DNA of 64,000 nucleotides from Stomorhina lunata (GCA_933228675.1 OW121740.1:2542001-2606000), one strand, 5' to 3'. Numbered from the stretch's first letter, positions 12,051-25,480 are shown. Notes: generated from the sequence alone by a model not told the origin. A program made the numbers and translations.

Positions 12051-14082
12051 AAGTCTATTGGTTTGTCTTAATCTACATCTTAGTTAACATTAACCTACAT
12101 TGTTATGTAAACTGTTTGCGTATTTATTTTTAAATTTGTACATCTTGATTCTAGTTAAAATAAAACTTCATTTTTTCATTCATCACTGCCTACTTAAGGG
12201 TTTAAGATAATTTCTATATAATTTTGTTAAACCTCATGCTAATAATTATCAAAATTAAAGAAATTTCATCAAGATAATGACTAAAAAGAAAAGCACAAAT
12301 AAAGAACATTAACCCGTCTAGACTCATGTACTCGCATCATTTTGGTAGGATTTTTTCTCCACAATTTGTATATCTTATTTGCTTAAAGAGCCTAAGGGCA
12401 AAACTGGAATCATAGTCATCGTGTGTAAATTACAATATTATAAATTATTCATACAAATACAGAGATAACATATATAGGATAGACCTACACCTACACGTAT
12501 TTGTCTTAAATTAGAGAGAATCATTTAGATTAAAAACAAAAATATAAAAAATGTGTAAAGCTCACAAAAAATCTTATGAATTCTAAATTCATACAAACGA
12601 CTACGTTTATAAACATATACAAAATAATAATTTAAAGACTGAATTTCCTCTAACGGTTTTTCCTTTCATTTCAGCTATGACACTAACTAGTACCCACACA
12701 TGTGTGTTCACACAAATACCTAAACATATTTTGTTTGCATACAAATATAGAGTTTTATCCTTCACGTGCATTTGTATGAAACAAAAAAAATATATATATA
12801 AAAAACGGAGTGAAAGAGAGAGATGAAATAAAACAAACCATAATTCATAACTAAATTTATAAAGATAGACTTTACTCGTATAAAATAAATAACAACAACA
12901 AAAGGTAAACACTAGACGTGTTTTGTGAATGAAAACAATTCCTTTATATTTTATTTCATAGACCCACTCAACAACAACAACAAGAATAACAGCAGAATAA
13001 AAAAAGTCTAAACTGACTGTTGAATGCCTCTAAGGTTCATTCTTTATCCGGCAGAGTACACACACTCACATATAAGTATGTACATACGGGTATGTATGGT
13101 AAGTCAGTCACATGGTATTTGACATTAGGCTGGTATCAATTCTGCCTAATTAAAGGAATTTTGGAAAATTTAAAAATATTTAAAAATGAAAGCTCTGGAA
13201 GAATATCCTAAACATATCCTTGTTTCCTGTATAATGTTTGGCTTATTATTGCTTTTATTGCAAACAATACTTGGGTGCATCCTAAGATCCTTACCTGACA
13301 TTTTTTTCTTTTTTATTCTGTGTTTTTTTTTTAATATAAAATCCATTTAACTTCATACAAAAAGCTTTGCCAGAATTTATAAATTTTTTGTTTGTTTATT
13401 TTAGTTGTAGGTAAGTATTTATTTCACATAGTCATATACTAAAAATTCTTATAACATTTTTTCGACGCTTATTTTGTATGATTCTTTGTTTATATTTAAT
13501 AAATACATATGCAAAGCACAAGCATACAAGTATGTATTCTGAGTATGTATTACGAAAAATAATATATATATAGATGTATAAAAGTTAGATTATGTAAAAG
13601 TTCTACAGTTTTGGCTGCTTAGTATAAGGATATTATTTTCAGTTGGCACATTATCTGGTTTCATTTCTAGAGATACCAGATGTAAATTTTTTGGTATTTG
13701 ATTATAATCATAGTCTACCTATAAAGTAGTCAAAGTGAAGATTATATATTAAACATTAAATTTGTGCGAAATAGAAAGCAAGAATTAAGTTGTTTCTCCT
13801 TGTAATTTATATAAATTTACAGAAAGTGTGAGTAATTTGGTATACCTATTTGTTTTTAGATTGCCAAATTTTTAGTTTTTGTCCGATTTTTGCTTTCATC
13901 TATGTTCCAAATACTCGTGAAAAGAAAATTTTTCAAGTAAATTAAAAAAAGATAAAAAATTTCTCTTGTTAGTTGAACTATACCACAATAGCTGCATTTA
14001 TTTTTATAGCAGATTTTTCTTTTATTTAGTTAATACCAATTATTTTAACTTTAAAACTTTAAAATACACTTTTGCAGTAAAA
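12051..14082. other. A/T-rich non-coding DNA, no gene recognised
   Basis: Contains simple runs (ACAACAACAA near 12890 and 12970, TATATATATA near 12790) and frames of 101 residues (12607-12912, minus) and 63 residues (13020-13211) without any recognisable domain. No transposon ends were found. Confidence 0.5.
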
Positions 14083-14541
14083 ACAAGTAAGAAAGCGCTA
14101 TAGTCGGTCAAGCCCGACCATACAATACCCTTCACCACTAAGGTCAAAGGTGTTATTTTTCCTGTATAAAGACAAATATTTGCCAAATTTTGCTATCATA
14201 CTTATATAAGAGCTTGGGTCAAATGTGGACCGATTATCTCGAAATTTGGCAAATTGATTAGAGTTGTTACGAAAATTATGTATGCAAAAAATAAACTCAA
14301 AATTTTCATTATCTTTAGATTTACGAGCGTTTTAGTGATTATTTTGTCTCATTTAGTGCGTTTTTAAAGAAGAGTTTGTATGGGAGCTATGATCAAATGT
14401 GGACCGATTTCAACGAAATTTGGTATAGTGATTTTTTCATGGGGGTCCAGCCAGCCAGCCAGACGGACATCGCTAAATCGACTCAGAAAGTGATTCTAAG
14501 CCTATTGGTATACTAAAAGGTGGGTATAAGGCAAATATTTC
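14083..14541 (+). repeat. Family A dispersed repeat, internally shortened copy
   Basis: Head: ACAAGTAAGAAAGCGCTATA, then GTCGGTCAAGCCCGACCATA and ATACCCTTCACCACTAAGG. The body contains GGACCGATTATCTCGAAATT and GGAGCTATGATCAAATGTGG. The tail block is GACATCGCTAAATCGACTCA followed by CTAAGCCTATTGGTATACTA. It is about 460 bp instead of ~0.8 kb: a middle part and the extreme 3' hairpin are missing. Family A has no coding capacity in any copy. It is most likely a non-autonomous transposon of unassigned type. Confidence 0.75.
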
Positions 14542-14598
14542 TAATTTTTTTAACTTACTCTCAGAATACTTGAAAAATTGTTGTTCTCTTCTTTCTCT

Positions 14599-15150
14599 CC
14601 TTTCACTTCTTCTGTTATCCTTGACTCCCAGTGGAGCATGGAGCCTCTGGTTTTTTTCATCAGGATGTTCTTGCATAGATTAGTCACCTCAAAAATCCTT
14701 GTGCCAGCTGCCGTAGTAGGGGGATTTCTTGCTTGATTACCCCTTGGAGTAGTATATTCTATAATGTTGTTTCTTTCCATGCTTAAAATCGTAAGTGCTT
14801 AGTCGATGGATGATGAGCCCAAAGACAAGAGCCACGTTTGTAAAGCGAGCCGCTCGATCCGACACCCGCTTGCAGCCGCAGCTAACATGTTGAACAGACG
14901 CTACAGTTTCGTACTTTACCAAGTACAATTATCTTAGACCTTTAGACCAAATACGTCGGAATGGCTCTAAGATAATTCCGGCTCACGTTAGCTCTGACAT
15001 AGAATCCCACTCGGGTTGTTTACCGCATCTTCAACTAGGTTGCTCTGGTTTCCAGGTTGTACCACGAGGAGGTCTGAGTAGGAATTGAATACAGTTATTA
15101 CATGTTAGCCGGAAACCCAGGCAACAACTGCATCCCATTTGCATCCCAAA
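14599..15150 (-). mobile_element. SINE-like retroposon, full copy 1 (552 bp, 9-bp TSD)
   Basis: The same ~550-bp unit recurs at 57250-57800. TCTTTCTCT occurs on both sides (14590-14598 and 15151-15159), a 9-bp target duplication typical of target-primed reverse transcription. In minus-strand sense it starts near TTGGGATGCAAATGGGATGC and ends GGGAGTCAAGGATAACAGAA with a purine-rich tail. The last ~40 bp match the end of the LINE at 29494-30776 (CTCCACTGGGAGTCAAG). Near the head, ATGGGATGCAGTTG and TATTCAATTCC are spaced like the A and B boxes of a tRNA promoter, so a tRNA-derived head is possible but weak. Short frames inside (63-76 residues) are not convincing proteins. Confidence 0.75.
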
Positions 15151-15159
15151 TCTTTCTCT

Positions 15160-16540
15160 AAGAACAGCAAATTATTAAGCGAATTTTGTTATTCTTATAT
15201 TGGCTAGTTAAGAAAAAGGGTACTATAGAATATTACCAGCCTATACCACATTACCTCCACTTACTCTATATACATGCTTTCAAATTTGACTTTGAATGAT
15301 CAGTTTTGGGTAAAAGGTCCATTTTTTCTAAATTTTTAAAAAGTCGGGATATTTCATAAAACACTTCTGGCAATATTGATATTTTTATTATTTCATCTAA
15401 ACAGATGCTTAATGTTTAATTTTATCTGAAAGTTGGAAGAGACAAAAGACACCTAAATAAAGAGTAATATTATACCGAAATAAGCAGAAAGACAGATCTT
15501 CAAAACAAAATATTAAAATGAAAAATAAATAAGAACAACAAAAAAATGAAAATAAAAAAACTTGAACCATAAATACCAAAAAAAACATATATTAGTGTTT
15601 TGGCACCCATAACAACTTGGTTAGCTCAGGTGGTGTTGGTGTTGGTGAAAACAGAGGACAAATGTTTGTGTATTATTATAATTTTAATTGTATACAATTC
15701 CAGAATATACACAAACTTAGAGAAGTAGTTTGTTAACCCATTTGTGACTTGTGATAAATATGAAATAAATGCAAGTAGAGTAGTTAACTTATTTAGTACT
15801 AATATAAAGCTTTTGTTATGAATTTAGTTATATTTTTTCTATTAGGTAATTTAATTAGGGTATCCATAAAATTATCTTTGAAACATAGACACTTTTTTGT
15901 ATTAAACTAAAGCGAATTAAAGCTTAATAAAAAAGAAAGGATATAAAACTCACTTTTTAACGAAGGCAATTACAATGTCTCAGACACATACATTTACAAA
16001 TTTGATCACACACAGATTCACTTACAAAAAAAGTGTTCTTGTTTAAACTAACATTGATATTGTGGATGTCAACGACTTGGCAGAATCGGTACCTCAAAGT
16101 AAAGGAAGGAAATCAAATAGAGCTTTTTTCAAACTTCGCTGTTTTTGTTGCAACTTCCATGGCCATATAAAGCTATCAGAGTTTGGCAAAGAGAGTCAGG
16201 GCTGGATTTGCTAAAAATAGGCCATCATGAATTGTTTCAAAAGATTTTTCTCTATTGTTTTGTTTATATTTTTCTTTGGCTTTTTCGTAACATTTCTGTT
16301 GCTTTTTGTAGTTGTTATTTGTGTTTGTATTTTTGATTTTTTTCTAGTTACAGTTTTATTTCCTCTCTGTGAATTTTAATACATTTTGTTCATTGTAATT
16401 GTTTTGTATATGAGTAGACGTTACGGCTGCTGCATTAAAATTTTAGTCAAAGTTATAAGCCGCGCAATATGGTAATGTTGCAAGACCGTAAAACATTGTG
16501 TATGTAATATCTGTGTAGAAAAGCTTTAATTTTATTCTTG
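15160..16540. other. A/T-rich non-coding DNA, no gene recognised
   Basis: About 1.4 kb without any feature I can support. The frame at 16145-16336 has no domain. Confidence 0.5.
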
Positions 16541-17063
16541 TTACGAGGGCAGATCAATAAGTACTTTTATAAAAACAGTTAATTTAATTTTTAACATAGT
16601 ATTATTTTTATGCTCCGTATACTTAGTCCAACGTTTCTCAAATTTTATTATCCCTTTCGAAAAATCTGATTTTTCAAGATCTTTAAAGTAGGCATTTTAT
16701 GGGAGAACGATAGAATGTTCTAGTTAAATCTCTTACTATCGAATCATTTCTTTAAGTTCGATGTTCTCAAGAATATGGCAGATTTTGTTTGGAAACTGTA
16801 TTTTTTTTTTACCAAATGAGGTCGTTAAATTAATTCATTAAACTAATGCTATAAATTGGTATGGTATAAACACATTGATTATTTTTCCCCTTTCGATATT
16901 AGTCAATATAGATTTTACCCCGTATACTCAAATAAACGGTCACCATGACTTTATTGGTAACAACCCAATAAAGGTGCTAATTTGCCTTTAAAACCTACTG
17001 TTTGGCCTCCAGTCTATTTTGGGATATACAGAAGGACACGGCCTTATTGATCAACCCACGTTT
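16541..17063 (-). pseudogene. Decayed, internally deleted mariner element
   Basis: Imperfect 22-bp inverted ends (ACGAGGGCAGATCAATAAGT at 16543; its counterpart TTATTGATCAACCCACGT near 17044-17061) bound a remnant of a DD34D mariner transposase on the minus strand. KVMVTV (about 16958-16935) corresponds to the block just before the second catalytic Asp. It is followed by a decayed continuation with stops. After a deletion the C-terminus is clear: AYFKDLEKSDFSKG then KFEKRWTKY (about 16696-16630), with the stop in the terminal repeat at 16541-16543. The element is ~520 bp against ~1.3 kb for an intact mariner. The catalytic Asp positions are lost, so it is inactive. Confidence 0.75.
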
Positions 17064-17577
17064 TATTTTTTCAGTTAGAATTTTTTTTCTATTTGTGTTT
17101 CGTTATTTTTGTTTGCTATTGCCATTGCACAGTGGTGCGTAAGAGGTTTCTTTAGAATTAGTTAAACAATTTCTAAACTACTAAACAGAATTTGACGAAA
17201 TTTTAAACATCAGTAAAATATGAGTTAGACTTTTAGAACAATGTCTAAGCACATATTTATCGGTAGCACAGAGTACCCTGCAGTGGACCAAATTTGACTA
17301 CCTTGGGTATATAACTATCGCAAATTTGGTACGATCCGAAGAGACATTTTTTTAAGTAACTTTTTTCTATATCTAAAAAAAATTTAATACTTGTCCAGGA
17401 AGGAATTGCTAAATTATTAACAAAATTAACTTCTTACTCACCATTGTGCATTGTTGCATTTGAGTGCTGTTCAGGCAAACATTTTGCATAGCGAAAGCCT
17501 TTCATATTACGGAAAGTACCTTCTTAAGTATTGCTGGAATTGACTTTTGGGATATACTACAACACTGTCAATTATTT
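17064..17577. other. A/T-rich non-coding DNA, no gene recognised
   Basis: About 500 bp between the mariner remnant and the next family A copy. Nothing recognisable. Confidence 0.5.
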
Positions 17578-18365
17578 TTATACCCTTCACCACCATAGGT
17601 GGAAAGGGTAATATAAGTTTGTGCTGATGTATGTAACGCATGGAAATATTTGTCTTAGACCCTTTAAATAGTATACCAATAGTCTTAGAATCACTTTCTG
17701 AGTCGATTTAGCGATGTCCGTCTGTCAGTCTGACTGACTGGTTGGACCCCCATGTAAACCTTGTATTCAAAGTACAGGTCGCAATTCTAAGGATAATTTA
17801 ATGAAATTTAGCAAAGATAATTTCTTTGATAACGGGACAGTGGCTATTGAAATTCGTCAAAATCGGTCCATTATTTGTGGTACCTTCCATAGGTCCCACT
17901 TCCCGGAATTGACATATTAGCCTCAAATATCAATATTTTTTCATGAAATTTAAATTCATTACTGCTTATGTAAACTAAAATCACTATACCAAATTTCGTT
18001 AAAATCGATCCACATTTGACCATAGCTCCCATACAAACTTTTCTTAAAAAACACACTAAATGAGACAAAAATTACTAAAACGCTCGTAAATCTAAAGATA
18101 ATGAGAATTTTAAGATAATTTTTTGCATATATCATTTTTGAGACAACCGTTATCAATTTGCCAAATATCGATAATCGGTCTACATTTCACCCTAGCTCTC
18201 ATATAAGTCCAAATGACGGAAACAGCTTAAATATATAAGTTTTGAGAAAATGTTTGTATGATGGCAAAATTTAGCAAATATTTGTCTTTATACATGAAAA
18301 ATAACACCTTTGACCTTAGTGGTGAAGGGTATCGTATGGCCGACTATAGCACTTTCCAACTTGTT
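17578..18365 (-). repeat. Family A dispersed repeat, full-length copy (~0.79 kb)
   Basis: In reverse orientation it carries all family blocks. The 3' end has TACCCTTCACCACCATAGGT GGAAAGGGTA, which can fold as a hairpin. Then come GATTTAGCGATGTCCGTCTG, a central part, AAAACGCTCGTAAATCTAAA, CCATAGCTCCCATACAAACT, and the head ending CCGACTATAGCACTTTCC...CTTGTT. The overlapping frames are not conserved between copies and are not proteins. Confidence 0.8.
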
Positions 18366-21064
18366 ATTAATAGTTTTGTAAACTTATTCAAGAATCCCAA
18401 AAGTATCATCCAGGAGGATATGTTATCAAAATATTTTCTAAATGCTTTTGGGGCTAAGTTTGTTAAAGCAATTGTTTGTTTTAGGCTAAAGTTTTGTTGC
18501 AGTAGAGGCTTTTTGTCGTCTCTAACTGTGAAGCTTATACTTTAAAGTAACAGACTAGAGAAATTTTCTAAATTAATATTCTCCATATTAATCAACATTT
18601 TTAAAAAGCCAATATTGTTATAAAAATAATTATTTGTTTATAGAGGTATAGAAATTTGAATTTTTTATAGGATTTTGAATTTTTGAGAGAATGATTCTAC
18701 TTAATATTAACGGAACAATCAGCTTAAACAATGAATATCGACACCTATTTAATCATAAACTGATATTGACATAGTAAAGAAAGTGATGCCGAGGGAACTC
18801 GTAGATGAGCACTACCGAAGCTTTGAAGGATCGACAATAAAGCAGCAAATGTTGTTTTCCAAGTGGTCGATAGTTTTGAAATAGTTTTCACCGTAGACTA
18901 CTGACTTTACATATTCCCACAGAAAACAGTCAAGCGAAGTTTTGCCAGCCCTTAATTGGTTATGAAAAGAGTCTGCTGTCTTTGCTCTATATCATTGATG
19001 GGCAACACAATAACAAATTATATATGTAACAACAACAACTCTTACCACAAGTGATAGAACAATAGAAATATTGTTCTACACTGCTCTATAGCGATTACCA
19101 TTGATTGTAAAGTTTTGACCAGCATCGCTTTTAAAAAGTACTGACAAATGATTCCTCACTCCTAACTGTTTGGTAGGACGTTTTCATAAAAAGGAGGAAG
19201 TTTTATACCTCTATCAAAAACATACTTTTTAATAAAGATTATTTCAAACATATTTATTAATTAAATTCCTATGATTTTTTCCCTCATTTTTTTATTTTAT
19301 GAAAAATAAGTAACATTTATTGAATTACAGCCTAAAGACATTAAAAATATTTGCATGTTTTGTTTCTAAAAAAAAATAATGTTATTAAATGATGATATGA
19401 TGTGCTATAACCTAAGGCTCTAATTAACCCATTTTGTTTAATGGGAATAGAAATTAAGCAATTTGAAATTTATATTTAAAATAAACAAAGCTTTTAATTA
19501 TATTTTTCCTATTGAAAATTTTTTTTATATAGCAGTTTTTTCTTTATTATCGATTTAAGTACAATTTTATTACTATATAAGATAATTTTCAAAATAAATT
19601 GCCACAAGATGGGTTAAATATAAACAAGCATTTAGTAGATTTAATATTTTAATATAATGGAAACTAAAACCATTGAATTTTTATTATAAAAAAAATGTTT
19701 GCCAATGGCCATAAACAAATCCTCTAATAAGAGCAAACGCAAAAAAATTTAAAGCAAGCACATGGGATTTTTTAGATAAAAAAACAGATATTGAAAATTC
19801 TAATATATTGAGTTGAGCGTAAAGTAATTTCGTTTCTTTCTCCACAGAGTATTTAAAAATGCTGTTAAAGCTAAAAAGAACTAACTAGGAACAAAATGGA
19901 TATTATATGTCAATTGCAAGACTACAACGATCCAAAAGATAAACCCGCTAAGAGTATTTTGAAAGCCTATTTATTCTACCATAAAATCAGTTGGTAAGAT
20001 ATTAAAGCAATCATTTTTATTTAATATTTATCAGATTACAAAACAAGTGATTCTGTTATCAGCTGGATATACCGAATGACGCATTTCATTACAAAACGCA
20101 AAATTTATAAACAGAAAACTTTTAATGATTCGCAATTGTGATTTAAGAACTCATACATGTTTGATTACTCAATAAAAGCTTTTATAGCTTCTTTGGGATA
20201 GACTGCAAAACCCCATTACACTCTTTAAATCTGGTGCTTTTGGGTTATTGTTTGTTCTCGTTAAACCTGTACTTAAAAAAGTAGTAGATCAGTGAAATAG
20301 ATCAGTAAGGACCAACAATTTTAGTTGCTTAAGATCATGCTATTACTAAAAGGTCTTAGACCAGAATGTATATTTATGCATTATATAAATCAGGTATTTT
20401 ATTAAAAATAAAACGAAATGATCTTTCAAACAACCCAATATTTTTTTTATTTCAAACAAATTTATAATAAAGTTTTTTTTGCCCTCAAGCCCTAGAACTG
20501 CATTTATAATTAAAAATTAGTGCTTAAATAAGAGGGAATTTTTGTTTATAAATAAAACTAAAAAACATGGTTTATAAGCTTTGTTAGACTTGATTTTTGA
20601 ATACAAAAGTAAAAGCTAGACGTTCAATGACTTACAGCGAATACATCAAAAAGTTGAGGACCTAAATATAATATTTTTTAAATTTTATCAATATTTAGCT
20701 ATAATATGTTAAATGAGTGTTTTACTTAATTTTAGGTTTAAATTTTGAAAAACTTTTATAATAATAAAAAAATTAAACACTTGTTATTTTACTTTCTTTA
20801 AATCTCTGCGACTGAATTCATATAGTTCCCACAATTCTATTGACAAGGTAAACTACGAGACACCATTTTCATGGCTTATACATATTTTCAGAGATTCAAA
20901 ACCCTTTTTATTTACAGTTTATGAGTATAAATTATAATATTATATATTGAAGACCTTATTTTGAAAGTGGATTAAGTCCATTTTTTTTAATTGAGATATA
21001 AAGGGTTTTGTGTTTTAGTGTTTTTAAAAGAATAGGTAACCAATTTCAGTAAATTTAATCTTAA
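18366..21064. other. A/T-rich non-coding DNA with one doubtful LINE scrap
   Basis: Around 18728-18830 the words AATGAATATCGA, GATATTGACATAGTAAA and GAGGGAACTCGTAGA recur from the LINE fragment at 50150-50300, suggesting a related but badly decayed scrap on the plus strand. No gene is seen in the rest, which is highly A/T-rich. Confidence 0.45.
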
Positions 21065-21888
21065 GTAAAATAAGTAAAAAAAGTAAATTTCTATAATAAG
21101 TAAATCTTTGAAAAATTTCCTATAAAAAGTAAAAATTTGAAAAATTTCCTATAAAAAGTAAATTTTTGAAAAATTTCCTATAAAAAGTAAATTTTTGAAA
21201 AATTTCCTATAAAAAGTAAATTTTTGAAAAATTTCCTATAAAAAGTAAATTTTTGAAAAATTTCCTATAAAAAGTAAATTTTTGAAAAATTTCCTATAAA
21301 AAGTAAATTTTTGAAAAATTTCCTATAAAAAGTAAATTTTTGAAAAATTTCCTATAAAAAGTAAATTTTTGAAAAATTTCCTATAAAAAGTAAAAATTTG
21401 AAAAATTTCCTAAAAAAAGTAAATTTTTGAAAAATTTCCTAAAAAAAGTAAATTTTTGAAAAATTTCCTATAAAACGTAAATTATTGAAAAACATACTAT
21501 AAAAAGTAAATTTTTGAAAAATTTCCTATAAAAAGTAAATTTTTGAAAAAAAAGTAAATTATTGAAAAATTTCCTATAAAAAGTAAATTTTTTAAAAATT
21601 TCCTATAAAAAGTAAATTTTTGAAAATTTTCCTATAAAAAGTAAATTTTTGAAAATTTTCCTATAAAAAGTAAATTTTTGAAAAATACCCTATCAAAAGT
21701 AAATTTTTGAAAAATTTCCTATAAAAAGTAAATTTTTGAAAAATTTCCTATAAAAAGTAAATTTTTGAAAAATACCCTATAAAAAGTAAATTTTTGAAAA
21801 ATTTCCTATAAAAAGTAAATTTTTGAAAAATTTCCTACAAAAAGTAAATTTTTGAAAAATTTCCTATAAAAAGTAAATTTTTTAGTAA
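21065..21888 (+). repeat. 29-bp satellite array, about 27 units
   Basis: A 29-bp unit containing CCTATAAAAAGTAAATTTTT and then GAAAAATTT is repeated from about 21100 to 21885, very uniform in the middle (21130-21400) and more varied from 21460 onward, with occasional short units. The first ~60 bp (AAGTAAAATAAGTAAAAAAA-like) are degenerate. The unit is non-coding. Central homogeneity with edge decay is the usual pattern of unequal exchange. Confidence 0.92.
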
Positions 21889-24364
21889 AACTTCTTTCCG
21901 GAACACTCTAATAAAGATATTTAAAAAACATTCATTCATATGAACAAATGTCATGTTGCACATATGCAAATAACATAAATGCCCAATAGCAAAAAAAATG
22001 TATATTTTGTTGCAACATAGTATAATGGGTGCCAAAAGCAGCTGTTGTTATTGTGATTTAAAACGTAGATTAAAGGTGATCAGGATAAGATGATCCAAAC
22101 AATGATAAGAAATTTTCAATAACCATATGCGAAAAGTTAAAAGCAAACAAAAGACAAGTTGATTTGTCTTGTGTGTGAAGCAAGTTTGCGAAGCAAGGGT
22201 TTCGCTACTGGGATTCGATTTCGCCATCAACGGAGAAAGCATATTAGGTGATCAGTGCGAAAAAAAACTAAGCAAAACCAGCTTTCAACATAATTGCTCA
22301 TTTATTTGGTATAGGGAATTATTTACTAAGTAGTTTTTTTAATATTCAATTAAATTATTAGTTCATTGACTTTTTCCAAAAAAAAACTTTATTCAATAAA
22401 ATATTCGGTTATTTACCCCTTGAAGTATGCACCACATTTTTTATTAAGAAATATTAATCGTATTACATTTTCAGTATGTATATGAAAATTTATGAATATG
22501 TACTGAAAAAAATCCACTTTAACTAATAATAACATTAATTTTGATTCCAAATTTATTGAACCATCCTATTGGATTGTACTCGTATATTATACGGATACGC
22601 ACTTAAGAGAACATTCATTTAAACTATACTAGTACGGGTGTGTGTTTGTATATAAAAGAAACATTTTATGCAAACATTTTCTATATACCAACACATATGT
22701 TTATATATTTTTCACAAACTGCATACATTCAGATATACTACTTTTTATATATGTATTCATTAATCCAGACCTAAAAAATAAATTAATTTTGTCAGTTTAT
22801 TACCACAAACTGCAACATGACTGTTTAACAGCAGGACATAAATTTTGTTAAATCTTGGCGGCAAGGGCAAAATTATAGCATTAAATCTAAAATCTTCATC
22901 CACATTAAAATATTCGATATACATAAAAATTATTCTGTAGGAATATCAGAATGGCTAAGATGCTTCAATCTATAATGGTTATTAAACAAATAATCTAAGT
23001 ATATCCAATATACTATTTCAAGGACCGGCTTAATACACACCCATACTCAGACATGAAGTACTACACATAAATATTTCTACAGTTCCAACATTAATATCCA
23101 GTAGAACTATGGACAAAAAAAGTTGGCATTCACTGGGCAAAATGTACAAACGAGGCCCTTTCATTTCTGCTGCTTTATTTTATGTTTTGTGCATTTGTTT
23201 TTTGTTGTTAAATATTTAAATACAATTTAGAAGAGAATTTGTACCAAACAAACGACCAGAAAAGAAAGAATGAAACGAAAATATTTACAATAGCAACAAT
23301 AATACAATAACTGGCTTAAATTCACAGATATCCCAGCAAAAAAAATGTAGATAAATATTTAATGATTCTTACAAAATTAGATTTAAAGATTTATTCATAC
23401 ATTAATGATATTATTAGAAGCTGTAAAAGAAGTACTTCTATATTTATAAGGAGACTTTTACAATTTTTTCAATGGAAATAATCATAACTTTTAGAATTTA
23501 TATTTTTATTGGTTGAAATGATGAAAGGATATATGTATGTATGCATGTGTTAGTGTGCTTCTGAATGTATAGTTATAGGCTTTTGCCAAAAAAAAATCTT
23601 GAAAGAGCAAAATTCAAAACACTTGCATACTTTCAGTTATGTTTAAATGGAGATATGCTATTTATTTATATAGTAAATAACCTAACACACACACACACTT
23701 TAACCATCTTATCTTTTTAAACATTAGAAAGTATGTATTTGTTCTATTTTTTTTTTCTCGTATTTAATTTAAAGTCACACTAAAGTTGAAATAATCCTTT
23801 CGTTTCCTAAGACCTTAAGTCTCACTTTGATTTTGTCTTAAGAAGAAAAAATTAAAAAGTACTTAATATTGTTAAGAAACTGGCAAAGAATTCGAAAGCA
23901 TGTGCCTACTTGGCCTTGTACTTTGTTTTTGAAAAAAATGTATGTATAATCTTAACATTAAGAACATTTTTCCTAAAGTTTGCCAAATTCAAATTAAATG
24001 TAGTTTTAAATTAAATGTAGTTTTAGTTTAAAAACTGAAGTGTATTTTAAACTCTTATGAAGTCTTTCTCCCAAATAGAAACAAATTTAATTACAATATA
24101 TTTTTTTACATTTTATACCCATTATGGGCTATATTGTTGTAGTAGATGTTTAAAAGCGGTATTGCCGTATTTTTCAACAACTTAAAATTATACATTAAGA
24201 CCTCTTATGTTCTATCGATCCACACTGATCCTTTAATAAAACCCTAAATACTCCATTATCAATAGTTTGACTTCAATCTTGCTAAGTTTTGTCTTAGCTA
24301 ATCTCACTGGCAAATAAGAAAGCTATAATAATTTTTATAGTCAAGAAGTTTAAAAGAATCTAAT
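21889..24364. other. A/T-rich non-coding DNA, no gene recognised
   Basis: A slightly GC-richer part at about 22020-22290 has no second copy in the window and no recognisable product. A SINE-like origin was considered because of TCGAATCCCA on the minus strand but cannot be supported. The remainder, with frames at 22048-22242 and 22642-22851, shows nothing structured. Confidence 0.45.
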
Positions 24365-24478
24365 CCCCTAAATCATAAACGAAAAATATTGCTATGACAA
24401 GCTTATAATTCAAATTTTCCATACAAAATTCCTACTCTAAAGCTATGATAATTTTATAATTTGTTTATGAATTAGGGG
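24365..24478. repeat. Small TIR element (~115 bp), MITE-like
   Basis: CCCCTAAATCATAAAC at 24365-24380 is inverted as GTTTATGAATTAGGGGG at 24463-24479, with one mismatch in 16. The ~80-bp interior is A/T-rich and partly self-complementary. No target duplication could be decided, so the superfamily is unknown. Confidence 0.45.
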
Positions 24479-24857
24479 GTAAAATTTCTGAGAATTTTTC
24501 TAATCAAACTCGACAAGAATGATAGATTTGTAGTCAAAAGTGGTAATTTTAATGGTTCTACCTCCAATTCTTCCGAAGATATTTTTTTTCTACCCCAATC
24601 CAATTTATTTGTGATCCTCCTGTAGTCATTAATAAATAAGATTTTACAAAATGATTCAACTCATTAAATTTAAAAGCTCTAAAGTTATAAGAAACCTACG
24701 TAAATGTTCTTTATTTACTACCTGCTAAGGTCAAAGGCCGAGAATATTTTAGAAATTCAAGAGCTTCAAAGGCCAATCTTTGAAAGATTTTAACCTACAT
24801 GGTTTTTAAATCGAAGTTTCGGGCCGGTTTTAGCTTTTTAGCTTTTTCATAGTAATT

Positions 24858-25110
24858 GTTTTTTTTTCCAAGAGTGGGTTACTAGCTCGACGTCCTAACC
24901 CATATTTTTTATCGTTCTTATGGGAGAATTCGAACTCGGCACATGTTAGCTCACTATGTTAATGGGTGTTAACATAATTCCCCTTCTGATACAACGAGGA
25001 GCCCAGTTTCGACAGTTGAGATGAAGAATAACCAAGATAAGTCTGGGTTTACCAAGTTAAGACCAATCAGAAACGCTGCTTGGTATCTAACATCCCCTAA
25101 TCTCAGTCAT
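24858..25110 (-). repeat. GC-richer repeat-like segment, possible SINE
   Basis: About 250 bp of distinctly GC-richer DNA. In minus-strand sense it has GAGTTCGAATTCTCCC, close to a pol III B box, and ends in GGAAAAAAAAACA, an A-rich tail as in SINEs. There is no second copy in the window and no target duplication was found. It may be an ordinary fragment instead. Confidence 0.3.
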
Positions 25111-25480
25111 AAATTTAGATTTTTTGTTGTGTGCTTTTAGGAATTTAGTAATTGAATGGTTTATTTTTAAAACGTGATAAGCATCAAAAAAATAAAAATC
25201 GAGTTTTTGGTCGATTAATGCTTAATGAAGGTAAATACATAATTTAGTGAAGACAAATTTAAAAAATTTCTTTCATTGATGGTAACACAAAGCTATCTCG
25301 AAAATTAGACACAACTTAAAAAATGGTTAGCCCCACCGGATTTAGTACACTTGAATTAGCTTTACCCGCTTGTCGTTTTTTTAAACTGACACAGAACAAT
25401 CAATCAAAAAATAAATTTTGAATTTTTTAGTTCTTACGCTCTTTTGCATTTTAAGTGACTATATATCTTTGACAATAATT

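Noticed and set aside
22020..22290. GC-richer segment with TCGAATCCCA on the minus strand, considered as tRNA or SINE
   Set aside because: No cloverleaf could be drawn, no A box at the right distance, no second copy and no target duplication.
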